A stretch of DNA of 32,070 nucleotides from Bacteroidota bacterium (GTDB taxonomy: Bacteria; Bacteroidota; Ignavibacteria; UBA10030). The notes below the pieces were generated by a model. It searched no databases and was not told where the DNA came from. It was given only the letters and a program-made list of their open reading frames with translations. The stretch's first letter is position 1, and each line of letters starts with the position of its first letter. This document shows, one piece after another, positions 24,667-31,971 of the stretch. The translations under genes were made by a program, and so were the position numbers. The stretch is from contig JALONQ010000028.1 of NCBI GenBank assembly GCA_025454835.1, positions 1 to 32,070 on the forward strand, read 5' to 3'.

Positions 24667-24720
24667 ACCTGCGCGAGTAGGCAGTAAGCAGGTAACGTCA
24701 GGGAGGGGGCAGGCTGACGT
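24667..24720. other. Two hairpins in the receptor-kinase gap
   Basis: ACCTGC (24667-24672) pairs with GCAGGT (24688-24693), and ACGTCA (24695-24700) pairs with TGACGT (24715-24720), each a perfect 6-bp stem, five bases after the receptor stop codon. They may lower expression of the kinase and symporter relative to the receptor, or stabilise the receptor mRNA. No T-run follows, so the operon is not clearly ended here. Confidence 0.3.
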
Positions 24721-24766
24721 CAGAGAAGAGGGAACTGAGCCGAGCCCCTGGAACATCCGATACAAT

Positions 24767-24808
24767 TCGATATTCGACAATCGACAATCCGAAATTCGCA
24801 ATCCTCAA
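24767..24808 (+). repeat. Heptad repeat array (TCGACAA type) ending in the kinase start codon
   Basis: Six phased units, TCGATAT, TCGACAA, TCGACAA, TCCGAAA, TTCGCAA, TCCTCAA, whose final A is the first base of the ATG at 24808. The first two units are identical to those at 22063-22076 in the riboswitch P3 arm. Confidence 0.8.
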
Positions 24809-25467
24809 TGCCCTCCCCCCTCGCCCTCATTCTGGCCAACGGCCAAGCGCCGACCAAGTCGCTTCTGAACCGGCATCTTGCCGACGCTGACGTCTTCGTA
24901 TGTGCCGACGGCGGGGCGAACGCGGCGGCCAAGCTGGGCGTCGTGCCCGACCTGATCATCGGCGACCTCGATTCGATACTGCCGGCGACCGTCAAGAAGT
25001 TCAGCGGTGTCACGGCGCGCCGGATCGCCGATCAGAACAGCACCGACCTCGAGAAAGCGCTGCTGTGGTCCCAGAAGAACGGGTACAAGCACGTGCGTGT
25101 GCTGGGGGCGACCGGAGGTCGGCTTGATCACGCGGTCGGAAATCTGAGCGCGCTCGTCAAGTTCTCCCGGAAGCTTGCGGTGACGTTCCATGACGCGGAC
25201 GGCGACGTGTCCGTGGTCGGGACAGAGCGGACGTTCGATGTCCCGGTCGGCACGACGGTCTCGCTCCTTCCGCTGACGCTGTGCGAAGGGGTCATGACGC
25301 GCGGACTGAAATGGGAGCTGCGGTACGAATCGCTCGCGCTGGGACATCGTGAGGGGACCAGCAATGTCGTCGTCGCAAGTCCTGTGACCGTGAAGCTGCG
25401 CCGTGGCGACCTGTTGTTCTTCGTCGCAGCAGAACCTACGGCGAAGTCACGCCGACGACATGACTGA
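24808..25467 (+). CDS. thiN: Thiamine pyrophosphokinase
   Basis: A 219-residue kinase that converts thiamine and ATP to thiamine pyrophosphate and AMP, trapping imported thiamine in its active form. Family motifs are clear: CADGGAN (32-38), PDLIIGDLDS (47-56, metal-binding aspartates), QNSTDLEKAL (76-85) and GATGGRLDH (100-108). The C-terminal beta-sandwich region contains the TSN motif that contacts thiamine. A heptad array replaces a Shine-Dalgarno before its ATG. The stop lies inside the start of the symporter gene (8-base overlap), so the two are coupled. The product TPP is the ligand of the riboswitch upstream, closing a feedback loop. Confidence 0.93.
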   Translation: MPSPLALILANGQAPTKSLLNRHLADADVFVCADGGANAAAKLGVVPDLIIGDLDSILPATVKKFSGVTARRIADQNSTDLEKALLWSQKNGYKHVRVLGATGGRLDHAVGNLSALVKFSRKLAVTFHDADGDVSVVGTERTFDVPVGTTVSLLPLTLCEGVMTRGLKWELRYESLALGHREGTSNVVVASPVTVKLRRGDLLFFVAAEPTAKSRRRHD

Positions 25468-26875
25468 GAGCGTCATTGTCCTGACGTGGCTCGACGCGGC
25501 GATCCTCATCGGCGCAGCCCTGCTGGTGCTGGTGGTCGGATTCCGGAGCGCTCGGCAGAGGCACAGCACTTACGAATTCCTCGTCGCGGGGCGTTCCCTG
25601 ACGCTACCGGTCTTCGTCGCCACGCTCGTCTCCACGTGGTATGGCGGCATCCTGGGTGTCGGCGAGTTTGCGTGGCGCTATGGTGTCGCCACCTGGGTCG
25701 TGTTCGGCCTGCCGTACTATCTCTTCGCGATCGTGTTCGCCTTCCTGCTCGCCCCGAGGATCCGCCGGTCCGAGGTCCTCTCCATCCCCGATCGGCTTGA
25801 ACAGGTCTATGGCAGACCGGCGGCCCTCGTCGGGGCTGTCCTGACCTTCCTGCTCGTCAATCCGGCGCCGTACGTCCTGATGTTGGGCCTGCTGTCGAAC
25901 ATGTTCTTCGGCGGACCGCTCATCGTTCACCTCCTCGGCGGTCTGGTGCTTTCGGGCGTGTTCCTTCTGGCGGGCGGTTTCCGTGCCGGCGTTATGACGA
26001 ACGTGGCGGAATTCGTCATGATGTACGTGGGGTTTGCCGCGATGGTCGTTCTGGCGGTTCCGGCGGCAGGCGGTGTCGAAGGCCTTCTCACATCCCTTCC
26101 GGCCTCTCACGTGGACCCGACCGGCGGGCAAAGCCCTCAATTCATCGTGGTCTGGTTTCTCATCGCCTTGTGGACGATGGTCGATCCGTCGTTCCATCAG
26201 CGCGCGGCGGCGGCGAAGGACGAACGCACGGCCCGCAACGGCATTCTGGTCTCCGTGCTGTTCTGGTTCCTCTTCGATGCCATGACAGTCACCACTGGCT
26301 TGGTCGCACGCGTGCTGATCCCCGACCTCACGGACCCGGCGATGGCCTATCCGCAGCTGGCGGTGTTGGTGCTGCCAGCCGGAATCCGCGGCTTGTTCTT
26401 CGTGGCGCTCGGGGCCACCGTGATGTCGACGCTGACGAGTATGCTGATGCTGGGAGGCTTGACGGCGGGGCGTGATTTCGCCGCCCGACGTTCGGGGATC
26501 CACGACCCTCAACGGCAACGTGAATGGGTTCGAGTTGGGACGGTCGTGGCAGGGCTTGTTGGAGTGTTGTTGGCTTGGGCGCTGCCGTCGGTCGTTACGC
26601 TCTGGTATGCGGTGGGGACGGCGCTCATACCGGGATTGTTGCTGCCGGTGTTGGGCAGTTATGTGCCGGCGCTCCGGATCAATGGGACGTGGGCGGTGAG
26701 GCTCATGGTCTTCAGTTCACTCGTGTCGACGTTGAGTCTTGGGTGGGGACACTGGATGGCGGTCGACGGGGCCCCGAACTACTGGTGGGGGATGGAGCCG
26801 ATCGTGCCGGGGCTGATCGTGTCCGGCGTGATGTGGATGATCGGAAGGGTGGGGAGTGGCAAGGAGGGCAAATGA
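25460..26875 (+). CDS. Sodium:solute symporter family transporter, candidate thiamine or precursor importer
   Basis: A 471-residue inner-membrane protein of the SSS family with about 12-13 hydrophobic segments. Family features are STYEFLVAGRSL after helix 1, STWYGGILGVGEF, SIPDRLEQVYGR, AGGFRAGVMTNVAEF and DPSFHQRAAAAKD. ATG 25460 (MTESVIVLTWLDAAI) is chosen because it gives a normal N-terminus; the frame open to 25403 is inside thiN. Coupling to thiN and TPP control indicate uptake of thiamine, HMP or thiazole across the inner membrane, the role usually played by PnuT in Bacteroidota. An SSS protein named ThiV has been predicted for this role elsewhere. Substrate assignment is inference. Confidence 0.88.
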   Translation: MTESVIVLTWLDAAILIGAALLVLVVGFRSARQRHSTYEFLVAGRSLTLPVFVATLVSTWYGGILGVGEFAWRYGVATWVVFGLPYYLFAIVFAFLLAPRIRRSEVLSIPDRLEQVYGRPAALVGAVLTFLLVNPAPYVLMLGLLSNMFFGGPLIVHLLGGLVLSGVFLLAGGFRAGVMTNVAEFVMMYVGFAAMVVLAVPAAGGVEGLLTSLPASHVDPTGGQSPQFIVVWFLIALWTMVDPSFHQRAAAAKDERTARNGILVSVLFWFLFDAMTVTTGLVARVLIPDLTDPAMAYPQLAVLVLPAGIRGLFFVALGATVMSTLTSMLMLGGLTAGRDFAARRSGIHDPQRQREWVRVGTVVAGLVGVLLAWALPSVVTLWYAVGTALIPGLLLPVLGSYVPALRINGTWAVRLMVFSSLVSTLSLGWGHWMAVDGAPNYWWGMEPIVPGLIVSGVMWMIGRVGSGKEGK

Positions 26876-26917
26876 AGGCCCACAGGGAGGAGTGAGAGAG
26901 ATCGAGGCGATGACGAC

Positions 26918-26960
26918 GAAGCCCCGCTGATCCGGACGGGCGCCGGAACAACGGGGCTTC
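26918..26960. terminator. Nested hairpin between convergent operons (possible bidirectional terminator)
   Basis: GAAGCCCCG (26918-26926) pairs with CGGGGCTTC (26952-26960), a perfect 9-bp stem, with an inner TCCGG/CCGGA stem. It sits 43 nt after the symporter stop, where plus-strand and minus-strand transcripts converge. No T-run is present on either side, so it may act with Rho or as an mRNA-end stabiliser. Confidence 0.5.
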
Positions 26961-26985
26961 TGAATTGGAGGGCGAACCGCTTCTT

Positions 26986-27030
26986 CTACTTTGTGTCCAT
27001 GATCAGGGGCAGACCGTCCTTGCCGGCGCC
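26986..27030 (-). pseudogene. Remnant of a second SPFH/prohibitin gene (last 14 codons and stop)
   Basis: On the minus strand this encodes GAGKDGLPLIMDTK and TAG, exactly the C-terminus of the intact SPFH protein whose stop is at 27131. The two copies differ at five bases in 45, and all five differences are synonymous (Gly, Gly, Leu, Pro, Thr codons). Similarity stops just upstream. It is therefore the tail of a former tandem paralog that was under protein-level selection before most of it was deleted, or of an incoming homolog. Confidence 0.7.
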
Positions 27031-27069
27031 GACCCTTCGACCACTCGCCTGAGCGGTATGAAGAGTGTA

Positions 27070-27089
27070 GAGCCCCATCCTTCGGGCTC
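27070..27089 (-). terminator. Hairpin after the SPFH gene
   Basis: GAGCCC (27070-27075) and GGGCTC (27084-27089) form a 6-bp GC-rich stem with an 8-nt loop, 42 nt after the SPFH stop on the minus strand. The following minus-strand sequence TACACTCTTC is only weakly T-rich, so termination is possible but unproven. The stretch 27031-27130 otherwise shows no gene. Confidence 0.35.
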
Positions 27090-27130
27090 GTGGCTCAGGG
27101 TCGTCGCTGAGATCGACAAGTGGCTATCCT

Positions 27131-28021
27131 CTACTTCGTGTCCATGATCAGCGGCAAGCCGTCCTTACCGGCGCCGATGATGATGACCTTGGTGTTCTGC
27201 GATTGCGCGATCTTTTCTGTCGCCTCGATGCCTTTCCAGCGGAGAAGCTGTTCGCTGATCCCCCGGGCGACAATGTTCTGGAAGTCGGAGATCCCCTGCG
27301 CCTCGATGCGCTTCCGGTCGGCTTCCTGCCGCTCCTTCGACAGCACGAACTGCATCCGCTGACTCTCCTGCTCCGAACGCAGTTTCTCCTCGATAGAAGC
27401 CGTCAGTCCAGGCGGCAGGCCTACGCGCCGCAGGGGCGTCCCTTCGATCTCGATCCCCCGCGGGCTCACGATCTTCTCCAGTTCGCGCTGGATCCCGATG
27501 GCGAGCATCTCACGCTCGGAAGTATAGAGCGCCCGCGCATCGTATCCGGCCGTCACGCCGCGCGTGACCGACCGGAAATTCGGTTCGAGAATTGTGCCGA
27601 CATATTCAGGTCCGATCGTGCGGTACACATCGTCGGCTTTGTCGGGGTCGAGGTGGAACAGCACGCTCACTTCGAGTTGGACCGTCAGTCCCTCCTTGGA
27701 AGGAACATCCATCACTTCCTTCAATTCCTGCGTTCGGACGCTGAACTCACGGATATCGACGAACGGGTTGATGAAGTTGATGCCTTCTTTCAGCGTCGTC
27801 TCCGAGACGCTGCCGAAGAGGACCTGCACTCCCACATGGCCGGGAGGGATGATGACGAATGCGCGCGACAGCGCGACGAGCACAAAAATGAGGAACACAA
27901 TGCTGGCCATATTGGCCGCGACCTGGAAGGTCGGATTGCGTTCCTCGCTCACTTTGCGGCGCGCGTTGACGTAGACGACCAGGGCGATGACGGCAATGAG
28001 GATGCTGACGATGAAGAGCAT
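27131..28021 (-). CDS. SPFH/prohibitin-like membrane protein
   Basis: A 296-residue protein with two N-terminal hydrophobic segments (about 1-18 and 38-60) and an SPFH (band 7) domain from about 56 to 240, followed by a charged helical stretch (SIEEKLRSEQESQRMQFVLSK onward, split here) and the C-terminus VIIIGAGKDGLPLIMDTK. Conserved prohibitin-like features include PPGHVGVQVLFG and GINFINPFVDIREFSVRTQE. Such proteins form membrane-bound ring scaffolds that often regulate proteases or membrane order. A full TAAGGAGG Shine-Dalgarno precedes the ATG, and the upstream debranching-enzyme gene ends nine bases before it, so they share a transcript. A short synonymous remnant of a second copy lies downstream. 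Confidence 0.9.
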   Translation of the reverse strand: MLFIVSILIAVIALVVYVNARRKVSEERNPTFQVAANMASIVFLIFVLVALSRAFVIIPPGHVGVQVLFGSVSETTLKEGINFINPFVDIREFSVRTQELKEVMDVPSKEGLTVQLEVSVLFHLDPDKADDVYRTIGPEYVGTILEPNFRSVTRGVTAGYDARALYTSEREMLAIGIQRELEKIVSPRGIEIEGTPLRRVGLPPGLTASIEEKLRSEQESQRMQFVLSKERQEADRKRIEAQGISDFQNIVARGISEQLLRWKGIEATEKIAQSQNTKVIIIGAGKDGLPLIMDTK

Positions 28022-28030
28022 AGGGCCTCC

Positions 28031-31000
28031 TTAGCGGGGTTTCGAAGTTGAATCGATGTTGAGGATGTCGTACACGTTGGGGTCGGACGTCAAGCGGCGA
28101 CCGCCTCCACGCCAGGCCGAGCTGATCCTTTCGACGTTGCGGAAGTTGCCGAGTCCTGCTCCGCCATAGTCGTCCTGCGATCCGACGAAGACCGTCCACC
28201 GCGTTCGGGGTCCGATCGTTCCGAGGAGCGACCGCGGAAGAGAGAAGGCGATCGTGCCCGCAGCCGCGTTACCGATCGGGTCGGATGCATCCGTGGCGAT
28301 GGGCGGGTACTCGGCGAGGTTCGCCCCACGGCTATCTTCGATGCGAAGGCCCCCTCCGACGAAGATGATGCGCTCGAAACCCCGGCCGTCTGGCATGAGG
28401 GCTTGAGCGTTGCGACCGATCAGGGCTTGACCTGTGCCGCGAGACCCGTCAGCGTCGATCGCGATCGCGGCGTAGGTCAGCTGCGAGCCATACTCCGGAT
28501 GCCAGTTAGGGTCGGACAACGCGCGGAAGGTGAGGACGAAGCGGAGCGTTGCGGTGTCGGAGAAGACCTGGAAACGGGTCAGGTCGAAGCTCCCTTCGCG
28601 GATGAGCGAGAGCTGCGGATACGTGAACGTGCCCGGGCCTCGATCGTCCCCCTGAGTATCCGAGACGTCAATAAGCACCTGCGGCGAAACCGGCCGCCGT
28701 TGCACATCGTTGATCGTGAGTTGCAGGTACGAAGGGGTCTTGAGCGAGGGCGTGCCCGGCAGGACGCGTGGCGTCGACAGGGCAAGGCCGGCCAGTTCGG
28801 GGAACTCAGTCAGCGATTGCAGTTCGCTTTCGACCATGATACCCGAGGGATTCTCAGAGGTCGCTGTCGACGAATGCTCCGCCAGCCGGATCTCGACCCG
28901 TTGCCGGGGTTGCAGGACGAAGGACGCCGACCGTCCACGGCGGCCGGCGAGCGGCCAGCCGACGAGCACCTGCACCGGGCTTTCCTGGACCAGGGAGGAC
29001 ACGAAGACCTTGCCGGCAGATGCATCCCCTGCGTACGAGATGCGGATGCGAGACTCCGCCAGCCCGATGTCGAAGGAGACGGTCTTGAGGGCCGTCGGAA
29101 GCTGCGGCAGCAGCCACAGTTGGCGGTTCTGTGCGTCGACGGAGACTCCGAGATAGTTCTGATAGGCCACGCGGACGAATTCCGCGAGACTCCACGTCTG
29201 GTTGAAGGTTCCCGACCTGCGCGGCTCCGACTCGCCTGGTCGGGGTGCGGCGTCGACCAGCTCCGAGATGCCTCCGACGGCGTCCTGGTCGAGGATCTGG
29301 TGCACAAGGGCCTCCGTCAACTGAAACGCAAGGTCGGGGCGGCCGAACTCCACAGCCGACTTGATCCAAGGCCCGGCCAGCCACGTCCAGACAACGCCGT
29401 TATGGTAAGCAGCGTCTTTCGGATAGTAATTCGGATGCATATGGTACGGATGGAAGAGGGGGTCTTCCGGCGCCAACGATCCGACTCCGAACGGATACAC
29501 GATCGAACGGCTCACGTTTCGAAAGATAGTGGCCCGCATGTTGGGGTCGGCCACGACGTCGAGCGAAAGGATCTGGTTGGGCCGCAACGACATGTCCCGA
29601 GAACCGTCGGCCTTGAGATGGTCGACGATGAGGCCCTTCTGGGCATCGATGAACGATGCTTGGAAGTTCCTCAACAAGGATTGAGCGATGCCGTTCCATT
29701 TCTCAGCGAGGTTCCGCTCGCCGATCATCTCCGCCATGGCGGTCGAGACCATCAGCTGTCGGTACCACAGGGCCTGGATCTCATTCGCGCGGTTGCCGCG
29801 TGGGCTCCATGGGCCCTCGGGCCCGACCGCGTCCATCCACGTCTCAGCATCGCCGTGGACCAGGAAATGGTCGACGTCCGTGTGGTGCCGAAGCGTTCCT
29901 TCGACGGCGAGGCGGACCACGGGGAATATCTCGCGGACGAACGCCGTATCGCCGGAATACTTGACGTAGTCGAAGACCCCGAGCACGAACCACGGCGTAC
30001 CGTCGGCATGCCGGTAGGAGATCGATGTCGGCGTCACGAGGTTCGGGATACGGCCTTCATCCGGGCTTTCGGGGTCGGTCTGTTGCCACGACGCGAATGA
30101 CCGGAGGATATCACGGGCGGCCGCGGTGTTCCCCGTGACGAGCGTTGCGCCGGGAAGCGAAATGAACGAGTCGCGCCCCCAGTAGTTGCTGAACCATGGG
30201 AGGCCTGCGAAGATGCCCGTCTTGCCCTGCCGCATGATCAGCGCGTCAAGCCAAAGCTTCGCCCAGGCGAGCGCCCGGTCGAACCGTTCGTTCGACGACC
30301 GAAAGAGGCTGGCGTTCAGGACTTCCTCGAGCCGGGCCCGCCGCTGCTCAAGACGGCGCTGGAGCGACCGTTGCAGATCGGCCAAGAGTCCCTGGATCTG
30401 CTCTGGCGTGTCGCCGGCCATCAGCAGGAATGTCACCGTTCCGCCCGACACGTCGGCCGAAAGCTGACGGTTCTCCGGCGAAGCGCTGCCGATGGCCGAG
30501 GTCGTGGCGACGCCCAACCAGACCGGATAGTCCTCTCGTTCATTCCGCTCGCGATGTCGACCGTCGAGGAGGAGCAGGAGTCCCGGGCGCGACTCCGACA
30601 CCACATCAGATCCCGGGTTCAGCCTGGGTTCAACGGACACCTTGGCCTGACTTCCTGGGTCGAGGGTCAACACGAAAGCGTCGATCGTGTCGAGCATGGC
30701 GATCGTCTCGACGGTTCCGTTCGCGTACGTGCGCCGAAGGAAGTCGGGGCGAACCTCGGCGGAGACGATCGTGGACCGGTCGAGAGGAACCCCATCCAAC
30801 CGAACGACATAGTCCGCCATGAATCGATGAGACATGATGTGCCACCCGTGCCAGGGGTCGAACGATGGTGCGCTTGACTCCGTCACGAAGAAGCCGGCCG
30901 CTTTATTCGTAAAGGATACGACCCGCGACGAATCGCGGACCGTGATCTGCAGTTCCTGCAGCGTCCACGGACGTGGCGCCGGGGCCCGCTGCGAACAGCC

Positions 31001-31069
31001 AACGGTCAACAGCGTGAGGAGCACCAGAGGAGCAACCCGATGCACGGAAAGGACTCGAACGGGGATCAT
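28031..31069 (-). CDS. Lipoprotein with glycogen-debranching-type glycosidase domain and glucodextranase-like C-terminal domain
   Basis: About 1012 residues. MIPVRVLSVHRVAPLVLLTL leads to LTVGC, a lipobox with Cys25, so the protein is probably lipid-anchored in the periplasm or outer membrane. A GDE-C type (alpha/alpha)6 catalytic region covers about 260-640: GLPWFSNYWGRDSFISLPG (about 290), ETWMDAVGPEGPWSPRG with NEIQALWYRQL (about 408), and SLRPNQILSLDV (about 494). The C-terminal about 800-1000 begins DTQGDDRGPGTFTYPQL, the pattern of the glucodextranase C-terminal (membrane or surface-binding) domain. Predicted activity: hydrolysis of alpha-glucan branches or oligosaccharides outside the cytoplasm. 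The frame extends to 31270, but ATG 31069 gives the signal peptide and lies just after the promoter. Confidence 0.85.
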   Translation of the reverse strand: MIPVRVLSVHRVAPLVLLTLLTVGCSQRAPAPRPWTLQELQITVRDSSRVVSFTNKAAGFFVTESSAPSFDPWHGWHIMSHRFMADYVVRLDGVPLDRSTIVSAEVRPDFLRRTYANGTVETIAMLDTIDAFVLTLDPGSQAKVSVEPRLNPGSDVVSESRPGLLLLLDGRHRERNEREDYPVWLGVATTSAIGSASPENRQLSADVSGGTVTFLLMAGDTPEQIQGLLADLQRSLQRRLEQRRARLEEVLNASLFRSSNERFDRALAWAKLWLDALIMRQGKTGIFAGLPWFSNYWGRDSFISLPGATLVTGNTAAARDILRSFASWQQTDPESPDEGRIPNLVTPTSISYRHADGTPWFVLGVFDYVKYSGDTAFVREIFPVVRLAVEGTLRHHTDVDHFLVHGDAETWMDAVGPEGPWSPRGNRANEIQALWYRQLMVSTAMAEMIGERNLAEKWNGIAQSLLRNFQASFIDAQKGLIVDHLKADGSRDMSLRPNQILSLDVVADPNMRATIFRNVSRSIVYPFGVGSLAPEDPLFHPYHMHPNYYPKDAAYHNGVVWTWLAGPWIKSAVEFGRPDLAFQLTEALVHQILDQDAVGGISELVDAAPRPGESEPRRSGTFNQTWSLAEFVRVAYQNYLGVSVDAQNRQLWLLPQLPTALKTVSFDIGLAESRIRISYAGDASAGKVFVSSLVQESPVQVLVGWPLAGRRGRSASFVLQPRQRVEIRLAEHSSTATSENPSGIMVESELQSLTEFPELAGLALSTPRVLPGTPSLKTPSYLQLTINDVQRRPVSPQVLIDVSDTQGDDRGPGTFTYPQLSLIREGSFDLTRFQVFSDTATLRFVLTFRALSDPNWHPEYGSQLTYAAIAIDADGSRGTGQALIGRNAQALMPDGRGFERIIFVGGGLRIEDSRGANLAEYPPIATDASDPIGNAAAGTIAFSLPRSLLGTIGPRTRWTVFVGSQDDYGGAGLGNFRNVERISSAWRGGGRRLTSDPNVYDILNIDSTSKPR

Positions 31070-31091
31070 ATTGACTTTTCCTGAACGAAAT

Positions 31092-31120
31092 ATGGTACGG
31101 CTTTTCCGCTGCGGACTCAA
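31092..31120 (-). promoter_or_regulatory. Predicted promoter of the debranching-enzyme/SPFH operon
   Basis: On the minus strand, TTGAGT (31120-31115), 17-nt spacer, TACCAT (31097-31092). The geometry is identical to the four other good promoters in the window. Initiation near 31085 leaves about 16 nt of leader with an AGGAAAAG ribosome-binding sequence before ATG 31069. Confidence 0.55.
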
Positions 31121-31155
31121 TTGCACGGCACGATTCCGGAAAAATTTTCGTAGGT

Positions 31156-31184
31156 TGCGGGCGTTCGGCGTCGATCGTGTAACC
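31156..31184 (+). promoter_or_regulatory. Possible promoter of the inositol monophosphatase gene
   Basis: TTGCGG (31156-31161), 17-nt spacer, TGTAAC (31179-31184). The -10 match is weaker than in the other promoters. With the divergent promoter at 31092-31120 it would form a two-way control region in the 135 bp between the two start codons. Confidence 0.35.
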
Positions 31185-31204
31185 ATCGAACACGTCACAC
31201 AAGC

Positions 31205-31900
31205 ATGATCCAGAATGTTGTCGAGATCGCCCGGGAGGCCGGCCAGTTCCTTCGTGAACGCGTCGGACACGTGCGTTCCGTCGAAAGGAAATCGGGGCAG
31301 GATACCAATCTTGTGACCGAAGTCGATCGTGCATCGGAGGCGCTGATCAAGGATCGGATCCGAGCCTTGTATCCGTCACACGCCGTGCTCGGCGAGGAGT
31401 CGGGCGGGTCGCTCGAGGGGGCGGAGACCGTATGGATCATCGATCCCCTTGACGGGACGACGAACTTCACGCACGGGCTCCCGATCTTCTGCGTGTCGAT
31501 CGGCGTACAGCACCGGGGCGAGCTGGTGGCAGGGGCGGTCTATGACCCGAACCTGGACGAACTGTTCTCGGCCGAAAAGGGGAGCGGTGCCTTCCTGAAT
31601 GGACAACGCCTAAGGGTGTCGGAGGAGTCGGAGGTAAGGAACAGCCTGCTTGTGACGGGATTCCCGTACACGATCCGCGAGAACCCTGATCATGCCATCG
31701 AACACTTCACGACGTTCCTGAAACAGGCACAGGCGGTCCGCCGGTTGGGATCAGCTGCGTTGGACCTGTGTTATGTTGCCGCCGGGCGATTCGACGGCTT
31801 TTGGGAGGTGTCGCTCAATTCGTGGGACATGGCGGCAGGAATGCTCGTCGTGCGTGAGGCGGGAGGGAGAGTGATGGCGGTGTTGAAGGAAAATCTGTAA
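31205..31900 (+). CDS. suhB: Inositol monophosphatase family phosphatase, C-terminus lost at a terminal repeat
   Basis: A Mg2+-dependent, Li+-sensitive type phosphatase (SuhB/IMPase family) acting on inositol phosphates or similar sugar phosphates. Metal ligands are seen: Glu64 in LGEESGG, Asp80 and Asp83 in WIIDPLDGTTNFTHG, and Asp208 in [17 protein letters not shown]. The family normally continues about 35-45 residues beyond the REAGG motif; here the frame ends after MAVLKENL (231 residues). The last conserved 99 bases are repeated exactly at 31972-32070 where the window ends, so the stop may result from misassembly or a local duplication. Symbol by family; the true substrate is unknown. 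Confidence 0.85.
   Translation: MIQNVVEIAREAGQFLRERVGHVRSVERKSGQDTNLVTEVDRASEALIKDRIRALYPSHAVLGEESGGSLEGAETVWIIDPLDGTTNFTHGLPIFCVSIGVQHRGELVAGAVYDPNLDELFSAEKGSGAFLNGQRLRVSEESEVRNSLLVTGFPYTIRENPDHAIEHFTTFLKQAQAVRRLGSAALDLCYVAAGRFDGFWEVSLNSWDMAAGMLVVREAGGRVMAVLKENL
31774..31872 (+). repeat. Direct repeat, copy 1 (99 bp, inside the phosphatase gene)
   Basis: This stretch, encoding [18 protein letters not shown] to REAGGRV of the phosphatase, is identical over 99 bp to the last 99 bases of the window. The offset is 198 bp, so both copies are in the same reading frame, but a TAA (31898-31900) and a TGA lie between them. Confidence 0.95.
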
Positions 31901-31937
31901 GAGTGAAGCCTGCGGGCGCGTCCAGTGAAATTGAGTT

Positions 31938-31952
31938 TGCCGCTTCGCGGCA
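31938..31952. other. Perfect short hairpin between the 99-bp repeats
   Basis: TGCCGC (31938-31943), TTC loop, GCGGCA (31947-31952). It lies in the 99-nt unique segment (31873-31971) between the two copies of the terminal repeat. No T-run follows. Nothing else is recognisable in that segment. Confidence 0.3.
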
Positions 31953-31971
31953 GTAGTAGTGGGCCGCCGGC

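Noticed and set aside
28403-30100. Long open frame on the plus strand opposite the debranching-enzyme gene
   Set aside because: Its translation is rich in Arg, Asp and Val with no domain pattern, and it mirrors a clear lipoprotein glycosidase on the other strand; a GC-rich shadow frame.
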